Positions 32,985 through 41,629 of a DNA stretch of 61,775 bases are shown here, one piece after another; positions within the stretch are counted from its first letter, which is position 1; each line of letters starts with the position of its first letter. The stretch is from Caccovicinus sp964425595 (lineage in GTDB: Bacteria > Bacillota > Clostridia > Lachnospirales > Lachnospiraceae). A program made the translations under genes and the position numbers. Where the stretch lies: positions 1 to 61,775 of the forward strand of contig CAYRMW010000004.1 in NCBI GenBank assembly GCA_964425595.1, given 5' to 3'. The notes under the pieces are model-generated. The model did not search any database. It saw nothing but the letters and a program-made list of their open reading frames with translations, and was not told the DNA's origin.

Positions 32985-33827
32985 CTAGCCGGCCAGCGCC
33001 GATATGCCGAAATAGGCGATCACCATGATGCCCAGAACGATCCGGTAGTAGCCGAAAAACTTAAAGTCATGCTTCCGGACGTAGCCCATCAGGAACCGGA
33101 TGGAGTAGATCGACACAAGGAAGGCAATCACCATGCCCAGGAGCATATAAACGACCTGCGGCCCGGTAAAGCTATTCCCGTCCGCGAAGAAGGAAACGAT
33201 CTTCAGCAGGCTGGCCCCCAGCATGACCGGGATCCCCAGAAAAAAAGAGAATTCAGCCGCCACTCCCCGGCTGCAGCCCAAAAGCATGGCCCCAAGGATG
33301 GTCGATCCGGAACGAGATGTGCCGGGGACCAGGCTCAGCAGCTGGAACAGCCCGATATAGAAGGCGGTCCGGAAAGTGATCTGCCCGGTCTTCTGGATGG
33401 GGAAACGGACGTTTTGGTTCCGGTTTTCCAGCAGGATAAAGATCACGCCGTAGATGATCAGCGCCGCCGACACCACATAGGCATTCATCAGATGTTCTTC
33501 CATCCAGTCATTAAACAGGATCCCCAGGATCGCGGCCGGGATGCAGGCCACGATGATCTTCATCCACAGGATCAGCGTACCCCTTCTGGCCGCTGCCTTC
33601 TTCCGCCGGGAAAACGGATTCAGCTTATCAAAGTACAGGAGCGCCACGGCCAGGATGGCGCCCAGCTGGATCACCACAAAAAACACATCCAGATACGCCT
33701 GGGGCTGATCCATGTGGATGATCTCATCCACCAGGATCATATGTCCGGTACTGCTGATGGGAAGCCACTCGGTAAAACCCTCCACGATGCCCTGAACGAT
33801 CACCTTCAAGATTTCTATTAAACTCAT
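32985..33827 (-). CDS. uppP: Undecaprenyl-diphosphatase
   Basis: The 280-residue membrane enzyme recycles the lipid carrier for cell-wall synthesis by removing a phosphate from undecaprenyl diphosphate. Family motifs are GFTEWLPISSTGHMIL near residues 16-31 and LVPGTSRSGSTILGAMLLG. Seven or eight membrane segments are visible. GGAGG precedes the start. It follows ung by 69 bp and may be the last gene of hisH-hisF-ung-uppP. Bacitracin resistance is a known effect of the family. Confidence 0.96.
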   Translation of the reverse strand: MSLIEILKVIVQGIVEGFTEWLPISSTGHMILVDEIIHMDQPQAYLDVFFVVIQLGAILAVALLYFDKLNPFSRRKKAAARRGTLILWMKIIVACIPAAILGILFNDWMEEHLMNAYVVSAALIIYGVIFILLENRNQNVRFPIQKTGQITFRTAFYIGLFQLLSLVPGTSRSGSTILGAMLLGCSRGVAAEFSFFLGIPVMLGASLLKIVSFFADGNSFTGPQVVYMLLGMVIAFLVSIYSIRFLMGYVRKHDFKFFGYYRIVLGIMVIAYFGISALAG

Positions 33828-33896
33828 ATTTACCCTCCTATAGCCTGCCGCTTTGGCGGCCCGGCCCTTCTCACCGCAAGGCCATTCCCTTTACCG

Positions 33897-34574
33897 TCAA
33901 TGAATATTTTCGATCTGCCAGTCGACCGGCTCCAGACCATGCGCCTTGAGAAACGCGTTGGTCCTGCTGAAATGCCGGCACCCGAAGAAGCCCCGGTACG
34001 CAGAAAGCGGACTGGGGTGCGGCGCCTCCAGGATCAGGTGCCCGGGATTATCCAGCATGGGCTTCTTCATCTGCGCCGGCCGTCCCCACAGCAGAAAGAC
34101 CATGGGCCGGTCCTGTGCGTTCAGCACCCGGATCGCCGCGTCGGTAAATTCCTCCCAGCCGATATTCCGATGGGAATTGGCCTCATGGGCGCGGACCGTC
34201 AGGACCGTGTTGAGAAGAAGCACCCCCTGATCCGCCCATTTTTTCAGATAGCCGTTATCCGGTATATAGCACCCCAGGTCGTCCTTTAATTCCTGATAGA
34301 TGTTCACCAGCGACGGCGGGATCTGCACGTCGGGCTTCACCGAAAAGCAGAGGCCGTGGGCCTGCCCCTCGCCGTGATAAGGATCCTGGCCGAGGATCAC
34401 TACCTTTACCTGATGGAGCGGGGTAAAGGCGAAGGCATTAAAAATATCATCCGCCGCCGGAAATATCCGCCTGGTCTCGTACTCATGCTTTACCGTGTCG
34501 TACAGCTTCCGGTAATAAGGTTTTCGGAACTCGCCCCGGAGCGGCTCCAGCCAGTCATTGTCAATCGCACCCAT
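33897..34574 (-). CDS. ung: Uracil-DNA glycosylase, family 1
   Basis: The 225-residue enzyme removes uracil from DNA. It has the water-activating motif GQDPYH (catalytic D64) and the HPSPLS motif with H186. It overlaps the end of hisF by 14 bp, so the two share a transcript although their functions are unrelated. Confidence 0.97.
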   Translation of the reverse strand: MGAIDNDWLEPLRGEFRKPYYRKLYDTVKHEYETRRIFPAADDIFNAFAFTPLHQVKVVILGQDPYHGEGQAHGLCFSVKPDVQIPPSLVNIYQELKDDLGCYIPDNGYLKKWADQGVLLLNTVLTVRAHEANSHRNIGWEEFTDAAIRVLNAQDRPMVFLLWGRPAQMKKPMLDNPGHLILEAPHPSPLSAYRGFFGCRHFSRTNAFLKAHGLEPVDWQIENIH

Positions 34575-35361
34575 CCTGATCTAACCTTTCTTCATCCTGA
34601 TTCCGCCGCATGGGAACGCCCCGCGCGGACAGATATGCCTTCAGTGTCCCGATCTCCAGCTCCTTGTAATGAAACAGTGAGGCCGCGAGCGCCGCATCCG
34701 CGCCGCCTTCGGTCAACGCCTCATAAAAATGCTCCATCGTTCCCGCTCCGCCGGAGGCAATCACCGGGACCGATACGGTCTCTGCCACCGCCCTGGTTAA
34801 CGGGATATCGTAGCCGGCCCTGGTGCCGTCGCAGTCCATGCTGGTCAGCAGGATCTCCCCCGCGCCCATGCGGCAGGCGCGGTCGACCCACTCCAGCACA
34901 TCCAGCCCCGTGTCAATGCGTCCGCCGTTTTTGTAAACGTTCCATCCTAAGCCGTCCGCCCGGCGCTTGGCATCCACCGCCACCACGACGCACTGGCTGC
35001 CGAACTTGTCCGCCGCCTGCGAGATCAGCTCCGGCGTATTGATCGCGGAAGAATTAATGGAGATCTTATCGGCCCCTTCCCGAAGGAGCATCCGGAAATC
35101 GTCCACCGTACGGATGCCGCCGCCCACGGTAAAGGGGATAAAGATCCGCTCGGCCACTCTCCGGACCAGCTCTACCGCGGTGTTCCTGCCGTCGGAGGTG
35201 GCGGTGATGTCCAGAAAGACCAATTCATCCGCGCCTGCCCGGTCATAGGCCGCGCCTACCTCCACCGGATCGCCCGCATCCTTAAGATTGACAAAGTTCA
35301 CGCCTTTTACCACGCGTCCGTGATCGACATCCAAACAGGGAATAATTCGTTTCGTAAACAT
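34561..35361 (-). CDS. hisF: Imidazole glycerol phosphate synthase cyclase subunit
   Basis: The 266-residue TIM-barrel protein works with HisH to close the imidazole ring in histidine synthesis and release AICAR. The two catalytic aspartates D11 (IIPCLDVDHGRVVKG) and D130 (VVVAVDAKRR) are present. It follows hisH by 8 bp. No other histidine gene lies in the window, so the pathway is split in this genome. Confidence 0.97.
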   Translation of the reverse strand: MFTKRIIPCLDVDHGRVVKGVNFVNLKDAGDPVEVGAAYDRAGADELVFLDITATSDGRNTAVELVRRVAERIFIPFTVGGGIRTVDDFRMLLREGADKISINSSAINTPELISQAADKFGSQCVVVAVDAKRRADGLGWNVYKNGGRIDTGLDVLEWVDRACRMGAGEILLTSMDCDGTRAGYDIPLTRAVAETVSVPVIASGGAGTMEHFYEALTEGGADAALAASLFHYKELEIGTLKAYLSARGVPMRRNQDEERLDQDGCD

Positions 35362-35369
35362 AAAGCCTC

Positions 35370-35978
35370 CTAAGATAACTGAATAAAGTTCTTAAGAATC
35401 CGAAGTCCCACATCGCCGCTCTTTTCCGGGTGAAACTGGCAGGCGAATATATTCCGGTGCTCCACCGAGGCATGGATATTCACGCCGTACTCCGCCGCGG
35501 CCGCCACCATGGCCGGATCGTCCGCCTGCAGGTAATAGGAATGCACAAAATAGACGTAGGCATCCTGAGGGATGCCCCGGAACAATCCGGCCCCCTCGGA
35601 AATACGCAGGGAATTCCATCCCATGTGCGGGATCTTAAGCCCCGGCCGGTCCGGGATCCGCAGAATCTTTCCCGGAAGGATACCCAGCCCTTTCACGCCC
35701 GGGCTTTCTTCGCTGCTGTCAAAGAGCAGCTGCAGCCCCAGGCAGATTCCCAAAAGGGGGGTTCCCGACTCTGCGATGCGCCAGATCACCTCCACCAGTC
35801 CGTACTGGCGCAGCCTGCCCATGGCATCGCCGAACGCCCCCACGCCCGGCAGGATCACCTTGTCCGCCTCCAGAAGGGTCTGCGGATCTCTGGTAACCAC
35901 CGCCTCCTGCCCCAGGGACAGGAGAGCCTTCTCTACGCTTTTGATATTTCCCGCATCATAATCAATGATCCCAATCAT
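35370..35978 (-). CDS. hisH: Imidazole glycerol phosphate synthase glutaminase subunit
   Basis: The 202-residue class I amidotransferase supplies ammonia to HisF. Its triad is C79 (GICLGLQLLF), H183 and E185 (CQFHPEKSG). The start MIGIIDYDAG at 35978 has AAAGGA upstream; a 28-codon extension has no ribosome site and would reach into the promoter. It leads hisH-hisF-ung and probably uppP. Confidence 0.96.
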   Translation of the reverse strand: MIGIIDYDAGNIKSVEKALLSLGQEAVVTRDPQTLLEADKVILPGVGAFGDAMGRLRQYGLVEVIWRIAESGTPLLGICLGLQLLFDSSEESPGVKGLGILPGKILRIPDRPGLKIPHMGWNSLRISEGAGLFRGIPQDAYVYFVHSYYLQADDPAMVAAAAEYGVNIHASVEHRNIFACQFHPEKSGDVGLRILKNFIQLS

Positions 35979-36033
35979 CTCATCCCGTCCTTTTCTCTCT
36001 TTGTTTTCCGACAGTTTTCCGGCGTTACAAGGT

Positions 36034-36062
36034 ATTTTATCACAGCTTGTCCTGCCGCACAA
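36034..36062 (-). promoter_or_regulatory. Promoter of hisH-hisF-ung
   Basis: TTGTGC (36057-36062), a 17-nt spacer and TAAAAT (36034-36039) lie on the minus strand, about 60 bp before hisH. Its -35 box is only 5 bp past the stop of the SIR2-like gene. Confidence 0.65.
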
Positions 36063-36067
36063 CTCTT

Positions 36068-36727
36068 CTAACGCATGTCCCGGATAAAGGACAGGGAATT
36101 TTCCGCAACCGAAACCGCGCGCTCTCCTATCTCCCGGCTGACCTGGTACAGATGCTCGTGGATCCGGAACATCCGGGATTTCTGATTAAAGAACACCGTC
36201 TTCTCGAACGGCCAGCGGATCACCGTCGGCGTCCGGAAGCCTTCACCCAACTCCAGCACCAGAAGTTTCCGGTTCAGGGTACCGGCAAGCCAGGTCTGGT
36301 ACGCCTTCCACTGTGGAAGGTAGCCCTCTTCCACATAATGTTCTGCCTGAATGGTGTTTTCCACAAGCGGGCTGCCGCAGCGGGGACAGACCTTCTCCGG
36401 CAGCGGCGACGCCGCCCAGACCTCCCTGACGCAGGCTTTCTCACACTGATAGAGACGCCGGTTCCCGCACGGCGCCACGACCCTCGCGCCATCAAGATCC
36501 GTCTCCCAGATTTCCCCGTCCGTCAATGTAGTCACGATAAAATAGTCCTTGTCCTTCAGCAGCGCCGATAACCGGCGGTACCCATCCCGCACCTCTGCGA
36601 TCCGCCCGGCACCGGCATCCTCCGAAAGCTTCCATTCCGCGCCGATCCCGACCAGCACTTTCTCCGCATCCGCGAGCTGCCGGTTCAGCTTTGCACAGCT
36701 GTTTTCCTTATCCCCCATCGTTTCCAT
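36068..36727 (-). CDS. SIR2-like protein, atypical
   Basis: The 219-residue protein resembles short bacterial sirtuin-like proteins. It keeps the Rossmann-type start KVLVGIGAEW, a cysteine set that could bind zinc (C95, C99, C114, C117 in LYQCEKAC and VCPRCGSP), and the C-terminal LELGEGFRTPTVIRWPFEK. The usual catalytic stretches are altered: TTLTDG where an asparagine is expected and APCGN where HG or QG is expected. It may bind NAD or ADP-ribose without being an active deacylase. It lies 88 bp after the DHHW-like gene; no own promoter is evident. Confidence 0.7.
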   Translation of the reverse strand: METMGDKENSCAKLNRQLADAEKVLVGIGAEWKLSEDAGAGRIAEVRDGYRRLSALLKDKDYFIVTTLTDGEIWETDLDGARVVAPCGNRRLYQCEKACVREVWAASPLPEKVCPRCGSPLVENTIQAEHYVEEGYLPQWKAYQTWLAGTLNRKLLVLELGEGFRTPTVIRWPFEKTVFFNQKSRMFRIHEHLYQVSREIGERAVSVAENSLSFIRDMR

Positions 36728-36815
36728 GGTCCTCCTCTTTTGCTCATTTGGTATTCCTCATCATGCACGGCCGGCAGGCGAAACCGTTTCACGGCCGCAT
36801 CGCCGTCCGGTCCGG

Positions 36816-37928
36816 TTAAAACTCCGTCGCTTTCATCGTTTCCAGATCATAGTACTCCGTCGTCAGCGTGTATTCTGCTGTCTCAAAGATCACACAGTCC
36901 GGCTGGAAGAACTCAAAATAGTAGTCCAGATTGAAGATATTCTGGTAATCATGGATGATGATGTACTCGCCGAAACTGTTTTCCAGAAATTTATATCCCA
37001 TGCCGTTCATGTAGCTTCCCTGAAAGGAAAGGACCTTCGGCGCGCCTTCCGCCGCGCGTTTGGGATTGCGCAGATAGCGGAACGTCCGGTACTGATGATC
37101 CAGTTCGATCTGGCCGGCATACTGATCGGTCAGCTCCTCCACCGGGTCGAGGGGCGTAAAGACCGGCTCATATTCGTGGATCGGAAATTCCGAAACCATA
37201 AGGGTCGTGTTCAACTTCTGCTCGATCGTATACTCATCCATCGCATTGATGTGCAGATCGGGAAAATATGCCCGCAGACGGGAAAGGATGGCGTTTCCGC
37301 CGTAAAAAGCGCCCAGATCGTTCCAGTGTCCGGCATTGTACACCCGATTAAAGACAGCCTCGCCCTCCTGTGTCTTCTCCTTTAGAAGCGGGGTATTGTC
37401 CAGGTAGTTGACGCCGAGTTCGTCCAGGCAGTCTAAAAACTCCTGCACCCATCCCGCGTTGTAATTGATTCCCTTCCTGAGTTTATCGGAAAGCACCGTC
37501 GTCTTGGCCGGATTAAAAACGAAGAGGAAGGGAACGCCTTTTTCCGTGCAGTAATCCTGCGCTCGCTTGATGAAAAGGGCAAACTCCCGGTGAAACTCCC
37601 CGAACCTGGTGTTCCGGCCGGTTTTGAAAAAAACATAGCCGTCTTCCCCGTAATCGTAAGTGGGATGGACCATCTTGTGGAAGAGACGGTCATTTAACAG
37701 GGTATAGCCCTGGATCATCTCATCGCGAAATCCAATGCGGTCCTCCACATAGGCGGACAGATCGGAGAGCAGCGATCCGGAAGAAACGTAATTTTCCCCG
37801 AAAGGATTGTTCATCAGCGTCCGGTTATCGATCGCGGAAACCACATTTTCTTCCCAGTTAAAGGCAGCCACCGGCGCCAGAAGGGCGGCGGCGAACATGA
37901 CGATCAGGATCATTCGAATCGTTCTCAT
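36816..37928 (-). CDS. AlgX/DHHW-like SGNH-fold protein, partner of MBOAT
   Basis: The 370-residue protein has an N-terminal membrane anchor (MILIVMFAAALLAPVAAF) and an extracytoplasmic domain typical of proteins encoded with MBOAT acyltransferases. It has FFKTGRN near the start of the domain and the NRVYNAGHWNDLGAFYGG block, whose DLGAFYG part aligns with the catalytic region of AlgX/AlgJ-like proteins. It probably completes O-acetylation of a surface polymer. The start at 37928 has GGGGAGG upstream. It lies 17 bp after the MBOAT gene. Confidence 0.82.
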   Translation of the reverse strand: MRTIRMILIVMFAAALLAPVAAFNWEENVVSAIDNRTLMNNPFGENYVSSGSLLSDLSAYVEDRIGFRDEMIQGYTLLNDRLFHKMVHPTYDYGEDGYVFFKTGRNTRFGEFHREFALFIKRAQDYCTEKGVPFLFVFNPAKTTVLSDKLRKGINYNAGWVQEFLDCLDELGVNYLDNTPLLKEKTQEGEAVFNRVYNAGHWNDLGAFYGGNAILSRLRAYFPDLHINAMDEYTIEQKLNTTLMVSEFPIHEYEPVFTPLDPVEELTDQYAGQIELDHQYRTFRYLRNPKRAAEGAPKVLSFQGSYMNGMGYKFLENSFGEYIIIHDYQNIFNLDYYFEFFQPDCVIFETAEYTLTTEYYDLETMKATEF

Positions 37929-37945
37929 CTGCGTTCCTCCCCGTC

Positions 37946-39379
37946 TTAATACTGAAAATACAGAAACGGACTGTAAGTGGAGTTTACGATGCACATCACA
38001 TCCACCGCCGCCAGGATCAGCAAAAGGATTTCCTGCGCCGCCAGGGAGAGCGGCCTCTGCTCCGCCCACACCGCCAGACGCCTGAACGGCTCCCAGGCAA
38101 GCACCGTGGCGCCTGCGATGGCAATGCCCATCAGGACGAGGACCTTAAATTCAAAGAAATAGGCAAAAGCAAGATCGATGCAGGGGAAGTCCGCAAATCC
38201 CAGCATGATGGACAAAAAGCCTCGGATATCGCTCAGGCTGGTCAGCCGGAAAGGGATCCAGCTGAAATACACGACCGCCATGGTCGCCGCCCACTTCACC
38301 GCGCCCGGCGTTCTCCGGTACCATGTCCGGTCACGGACACATCGCTCGGCCATCACGCACCCCCCATTTAACACGCCCCACAGGATGTAATTCCAGCCGG
38401 CCCCGTGCCAGATCCCCGTCAGCAGAAAGATCAGGAACAGATTGCGCAGGGTCTTTTTCTGTCCTTTGCGGTTTCCGCCCAGAGGGATGTACACATATTC
38501 CCTGAACCAGACGCCCAGCGAGATATGCCATCGTCTCCAGAATTCCGTGATCGAGCGGGAAAGATAGGGAAAGCGGAAGTTGTCCTCGATCCGGATGCCG
38601 AACAGGCCGGCCAGGCCGATGGCAATGTCCGAATATCCGGCAAAATCGTAGTAGATCTGCAGCATATACAGCAGGGCGCAGCCCCAGGCGGTCGGGGTGT
38701 CGATCCCGTAAGCCACATTTTCCTGGATATCGGCCACCACGCCGCCGAAGGTATCCGCCAGGATCAGCTTCTTGGCCATCCCGATAATGATGCGGTTGAT
38801 GCTTTGCAGCACCCGCTGCGAATCCGGCATTTTACGGACGATCTGCCCCTGAAAATCCTTCCATCGCTGGATGGGGCCGGAGCTTACTTTCGGAAAGAAG
38901 GTCAGATACAGCGTCACATCCAGGAAACTCCCCGCCGGCGCCTCCCCGCGGAAGGTATCCGCCAGACAGGAGACGGCGGAAAAAGTGATAAACGAGATCC
39001 CAAGCGGCGCTGCGATGCTGACGCCCGGACTCCTTCCGGTGAAGATACGGTACACAAACCCCGCGTATTTACAGACGAACAGGACCGCCAGGGCAAAGAG
39101 GACCGCCAGGGTCAGCCAGAATTTCCGCCATTCTCCGGCCCGCCCCGACTTAATCATCCGGCAGGCCAGGCAGATCACCGCCGCGTAGAGGAGCAGAAAA
39201 AACGCGTCCCGGATCCCCGCGCAGGCGTAAAAGCCGATGCCTGCCGCGCACAGGAAGAGATCTTTGAGCCTGTATGCCTCGATTTTTTTCCATTTCCACT
39301 CAGCCAGCGCCAATCCGTAATACCCGGCCAGGCAGCAGGGCAAAAAAACAAAGATAAAGACAATCTGGGTAACCGCCAT
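37946..39379 (-). CDS. MBOAT-family O-acyltransferase (AlgI/DltB-like)
   Basis: The 477-residue membrane protein has about ten membrane segments and the MBOAT core SITEFWRRWHISLGVWFREY, then LLTGIWHGAGWNYILWG with the key histidine. Such proteins move acetyl groups across the membrane to a partner that modifies a polysaccharide or wall polymer. It is the first of two genes with the DHHW-like protein. The polymer modified is unknown. Confidence 0.9.
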   Translation of the reverse strand: MAVTQIVFIFVFLPCCLAGYYGLALAEWKWKKIEAYRLKDLFLCAAGIGFYACAGIRDAFFLLLYAAVICLACRMIKSGRAGEWRKFWLTLAVLFALAVLFVCKYAGFVYRIFTGRSPGVSIAAPLGISFITFSAVSCLADTFRGEAPAGSFLDVTLYLTFFPKVSSGPIQRWKDFQGQIVRKMPDSQRVLQSINRIIIGMAKKLILADTFGGVVADIQENVAYGIDTPTAWGCALLYMLQIYYDFAGYSDIAIGLAGLFGIRIEDNFRFPYLSRSITEFWRRWHISLGVWFREYVYIPLGGNRKGQKKTLRNLFLIFLLTGIWHGAGWNYILWGVLNGGCVMAERCVRDRTWYRRTPGAVKWAATMAVVYFSWIPFRLTSLSDIRGFLSIMLGFADFPCIDLAFAYFFEFKVLVLMGIAIAGATVLAWEPFRRLAVWAEQRPLSLAAQEILLLILAAVDVMCIVNSTYSPFLYFQY

Positions 39380-39442
39380 GTTCTTCCCTCATTTCCCGTG
39401 ATTGCCGGGGTTAACGCAAAGAAACGCCTGCGCTGTCCGCTC

Positions 39443-39488
39443 CCCGGCTCTGGTATCATGGTATAACGAATCCCGGATTTTGACAACC
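39443..39488 (-). promoter_or_regulatory. Probable promoter of the MBOAT operon
   Basis: On the minus strand TTGTCA is followed by 17 nt and TACCAT within this stretch, with a TATACC overlapping at shorter spacing. It lies between the rhaD terminator and the MBOAT start codon. The exact -10 is uncertain. Confidence 0.4.
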
Positions 39489-39495
39489 AAAAAAA

Positions 39496-39515
39496 CCCGG
39501 GAAGTACCTCCCGGG
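39496..39515 (-). terminator. Terminator after rhaD
   Basis: CCCGGGA (39496-39502) pairs with TCCCGGG (39509-39515) around a 6-nt loop and is followed by seven T residues on the minus strand. It ends the rhaB-rhaA-rhaD transcript just after the rhaD stop. Confidence 0.9.
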
Positions 39516-39528
39516 CAGAACTTTTGTC

Positions 39529-40356
39529 TTATTTTTCGTACAGGAATTCTTCCGGCAGCGTCACCTTGAAGTCTGCCGCCAGGTCGCGGAAATTCTTCGG
39601 CGTAATGGTCTGGCGCTTATCCGGCCTCATGCTCAGGACCTTCACCAGGATCTGCGCCGACTTTTCCACCGTGTGCATCAGGCCGAAGGTCAGATCGAAA
39701 TCCTCGCCGGAACAAAACATACCGTGATGGGCCCAGATGGCCACATCGTATTTCTTCATCAGCTCGCTGGTGGCCACGGCGATCTCCCGGCCGCCGGGGA
39801 CCATCCAGCCCACCACGCCTACGCCGTCCGGGAACACCACCGGGCATTCCGTGGCCATCTCCCACAGCTCCCTGGTAAATACCCGGTCCTCCAGAGGAAG
39901 GACGAAGGTCAGGGCAATGACATTGGCGGGGTGCGCGTGGTAGACCACCCGGTAGCGCCCGTTGGTCTCCAGCTTTTTTACTTCCAGGTTCATCAGGTGG
40001 GAGGGCAGTTCGCTGGTCGGCCGTCCGCCGTTAACCAGTCCCCAGACAATGCGGAAATTCTCCCCAAGCTCATCCAGCTGGATGATACAGAGATTGGCCG
40101 CCGGATCAAGGATCACGTTCCGGAAATATTTCCCGCTTCCGGTCACCAGGAAATATTCGCCCGCCAGCGCGGGCACAGCCGTCCCGATCGGCTGCCACGG
40201 CCGGTCAAACCGCAGTTCTTCTTCCACCAGACGGACCTCTTCCTCTTTGATCCGGTAGCTTAGATTGCCGCCGTTGCGCTCATGCCAGTTCTGATGGAAC
40301 CCGTCATCGCAAAGGCGGATAAATCCCTGTACAAATTCTGCTTCTAATACCTTCAT
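39529..40356 (-). CDS. rhaD: Rhamnulose-1-phosphate aldolase
   Basis: The 275-residue class II aldolase splits rhamnulose 1-phosphate into dihydroxyacetone phosphate and lactaldehyde. The zinc and catalytic residues are visible: E116 (RPTSELPSH), H140 and H142 (YHAHPAN). It follows rhaA by 19 bp. The lactaldehyde made could be reduced by FucO (28300-29448). Confidence 0.96.
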   Translation of the reverse strand: MKVLEAEFVQGFIRLCDDGFHQNWHERNGGNLSYRIKEEEVRLVEEELRFDRPWQPIGTAVPALAGEYFLVTGSGKYFRNVILDPAANLCIIQLDELGENFRIVWGLVNGGRPTSELPSHLMNLEVKKLETNGRYRVVYHAHPANVIALTFVLPLEDRVFTRELWEMATECPVVFPDGVGVVGWMVPGGREIAVATSELMKKYDVAIWAHHGMFCSGEDFDLTFGLMHTVEKSAQILVKVLSMRPDKRQTITPKNFRDLAADFKVTLPEEFLYEK

Positions 40357-40375
40357 CGTTTTCCTCCATCCCGGT

Positions 40376-41629
40376 CTATCTTCGTTTCGACAGGACCTTC
40401 TCCTCGTAATCCATCACCTGCGCAAACCAGGCTTCCCCCGCCGGCACGCCGTTATCCAGGCAGAAGTAATCCCACACCGCGCCCATCGGGAGCGTCTTGA
40501 ATTCTTCCATTTCCGCCATCAGACGGGTAAAATCCCGCGCCTTCTGCAGGCCGGCCCAGCGCTCCTGCGGCATCAGCAGGGCATGGAGCAGGGCCTTTTG
40601 CATATTCCTCATGCCGACCACCCACGCGCTGACGCGGTTAATGCTGGCATCGAAGAAATCCAGGGCCAGAAGCACCCGGTCCGCTCCGCCGCGGATGATC
40701 TCTTTGGCGATCTCCCTGGTCTCATCATCATAGAGGACCACATGGTCGCTGTCCCAGCGCACGCTCCGGGTCACATGCAGCGCCAGCTTATCGTAAAACA
40801 GCAGCATCGAAGAAATCTTATCGGAAACCAGCTCCGTCGGGTGATAATGGCCGTTGTCCAGAAGGCAGAGGATGTCGTTCTTCGCCGCGTAGTTCATGTA
40901 AAACTCATGGGAACCCACGGTGCAGCTCTCCAGGCCGATGCCGAACACCTTGGATTCGACGGCCACATACACCCGTTCCCGGTCAAACCCGGCCGCCAGG
41001 ATCTGATCCAGAGAATCCTTCAGTCTGGCGCGGGGCGCCATCCTGTCTGCGGGGATATCCTTAAACCCGTCCGGGATCCAGATGTCCACCATGCAGTGCG
41101 TGTCCAGCTCGCGGGCAAAGTACTCAGCGATCCGCAGGCAGGCAACGCAGTGATCGATCCAGAATTTCCGTATGTCCGGATCCTCGCTGGAGAGCGTGGC
41201 ATTCTCCGCCTTCGGATGGGAGAACATGGTGGGATTAAAGTCCAGGCCCAGGCCTCTCTCCCTGGCAAACTCCACCCATCTGGCAAAATGCTTCGGCTCC
41301 AGCCGGTCCCGGTCCACCTGCTCGCCTTCCGCGAAGATCGCATAGCTGGCATGAAGGTTCAGCCGGTGTTTTCCCGGGATCAGGCTCAGTGCCCTGTCGA
41401 TATCCTCCATCAGCTCCTCCGGAGTCCTGGCCCTGCCCGGATAATTTCCCGTCGCCTGGATCCCTCCGGACAGCGCGCCTCCGCCGTCAAATCCGATCAC
41501 ATCATCGCCCTGCCAGCAGTGCATAGAGATCGGTATCTTCTTCAGCGCCTCAATGGCGCTGTCCGTGTCCACGCCGATGGCGGCGTAGGCTTCCTTCGCG
41601 ATCGCGTAGCGTTCATTGATCGTTGTCAT
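40376..41629 (-). CDS. rhaA: L-rhamnose isomerase
   Basis: The 417-residue enzyme converts L-rhamnose to L-rhamnulose and matches the usual length. Blocks such as ISMHCWQGDDVIGFDG, DFNPTMFSHPKAENATLSS and LLDNGHYHPTELVSDKISS are diagnostic. The start MTTINERYAIAKEAY at 41629 has AAAGGAG upstream and overlaps the rhaB stop by 4 bp (ATGA), so translation is coupled. Confidence 0.97.
   Translation of the reverse strand: MTTINERYAIAKEAYAAIGVDTDSAIEALKKIPISMHCWQGDDVIGFDGGGALSGGIQATGNYPGRARTPEELMEDIDRALSLIPGKHRLNLHASYAIFAEGEQVDRDRLEPKHFARWVEFARERGLGLDFNPTMFSHPKAENATLSSEDPDIRKFWIDHCVACLRIAEYFARELDTHCMVDIWIPDGFKDIPADRMAPRARLKDSLDQILAAGFDRERVYVAVESKVFGIGLESCTVGSHEFYMNYAAKNDILCLLDNGHYHPTELVSDKISSMLLFYDKLALHVTRSVRWDSDHVVLYDDETREIAKEIIRGGADRVLLALDFFDASINRVSAWVVGMRNMQKALLHALLMPQERWAGLQKARDFTRLMAEMEEFKTLPMGAVWDYFCLDNGVPAGEAWFAQVMDYEEKVLSKRR

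Noticed and set aside
38405..39466. Plus-strand open frame of about 350 codons opposite the MBOAT gene
   Set aside because: Its composition is charged and histidine-rich as expected for the antisense of a membrane protein. There is no start signal or recognisable domain.
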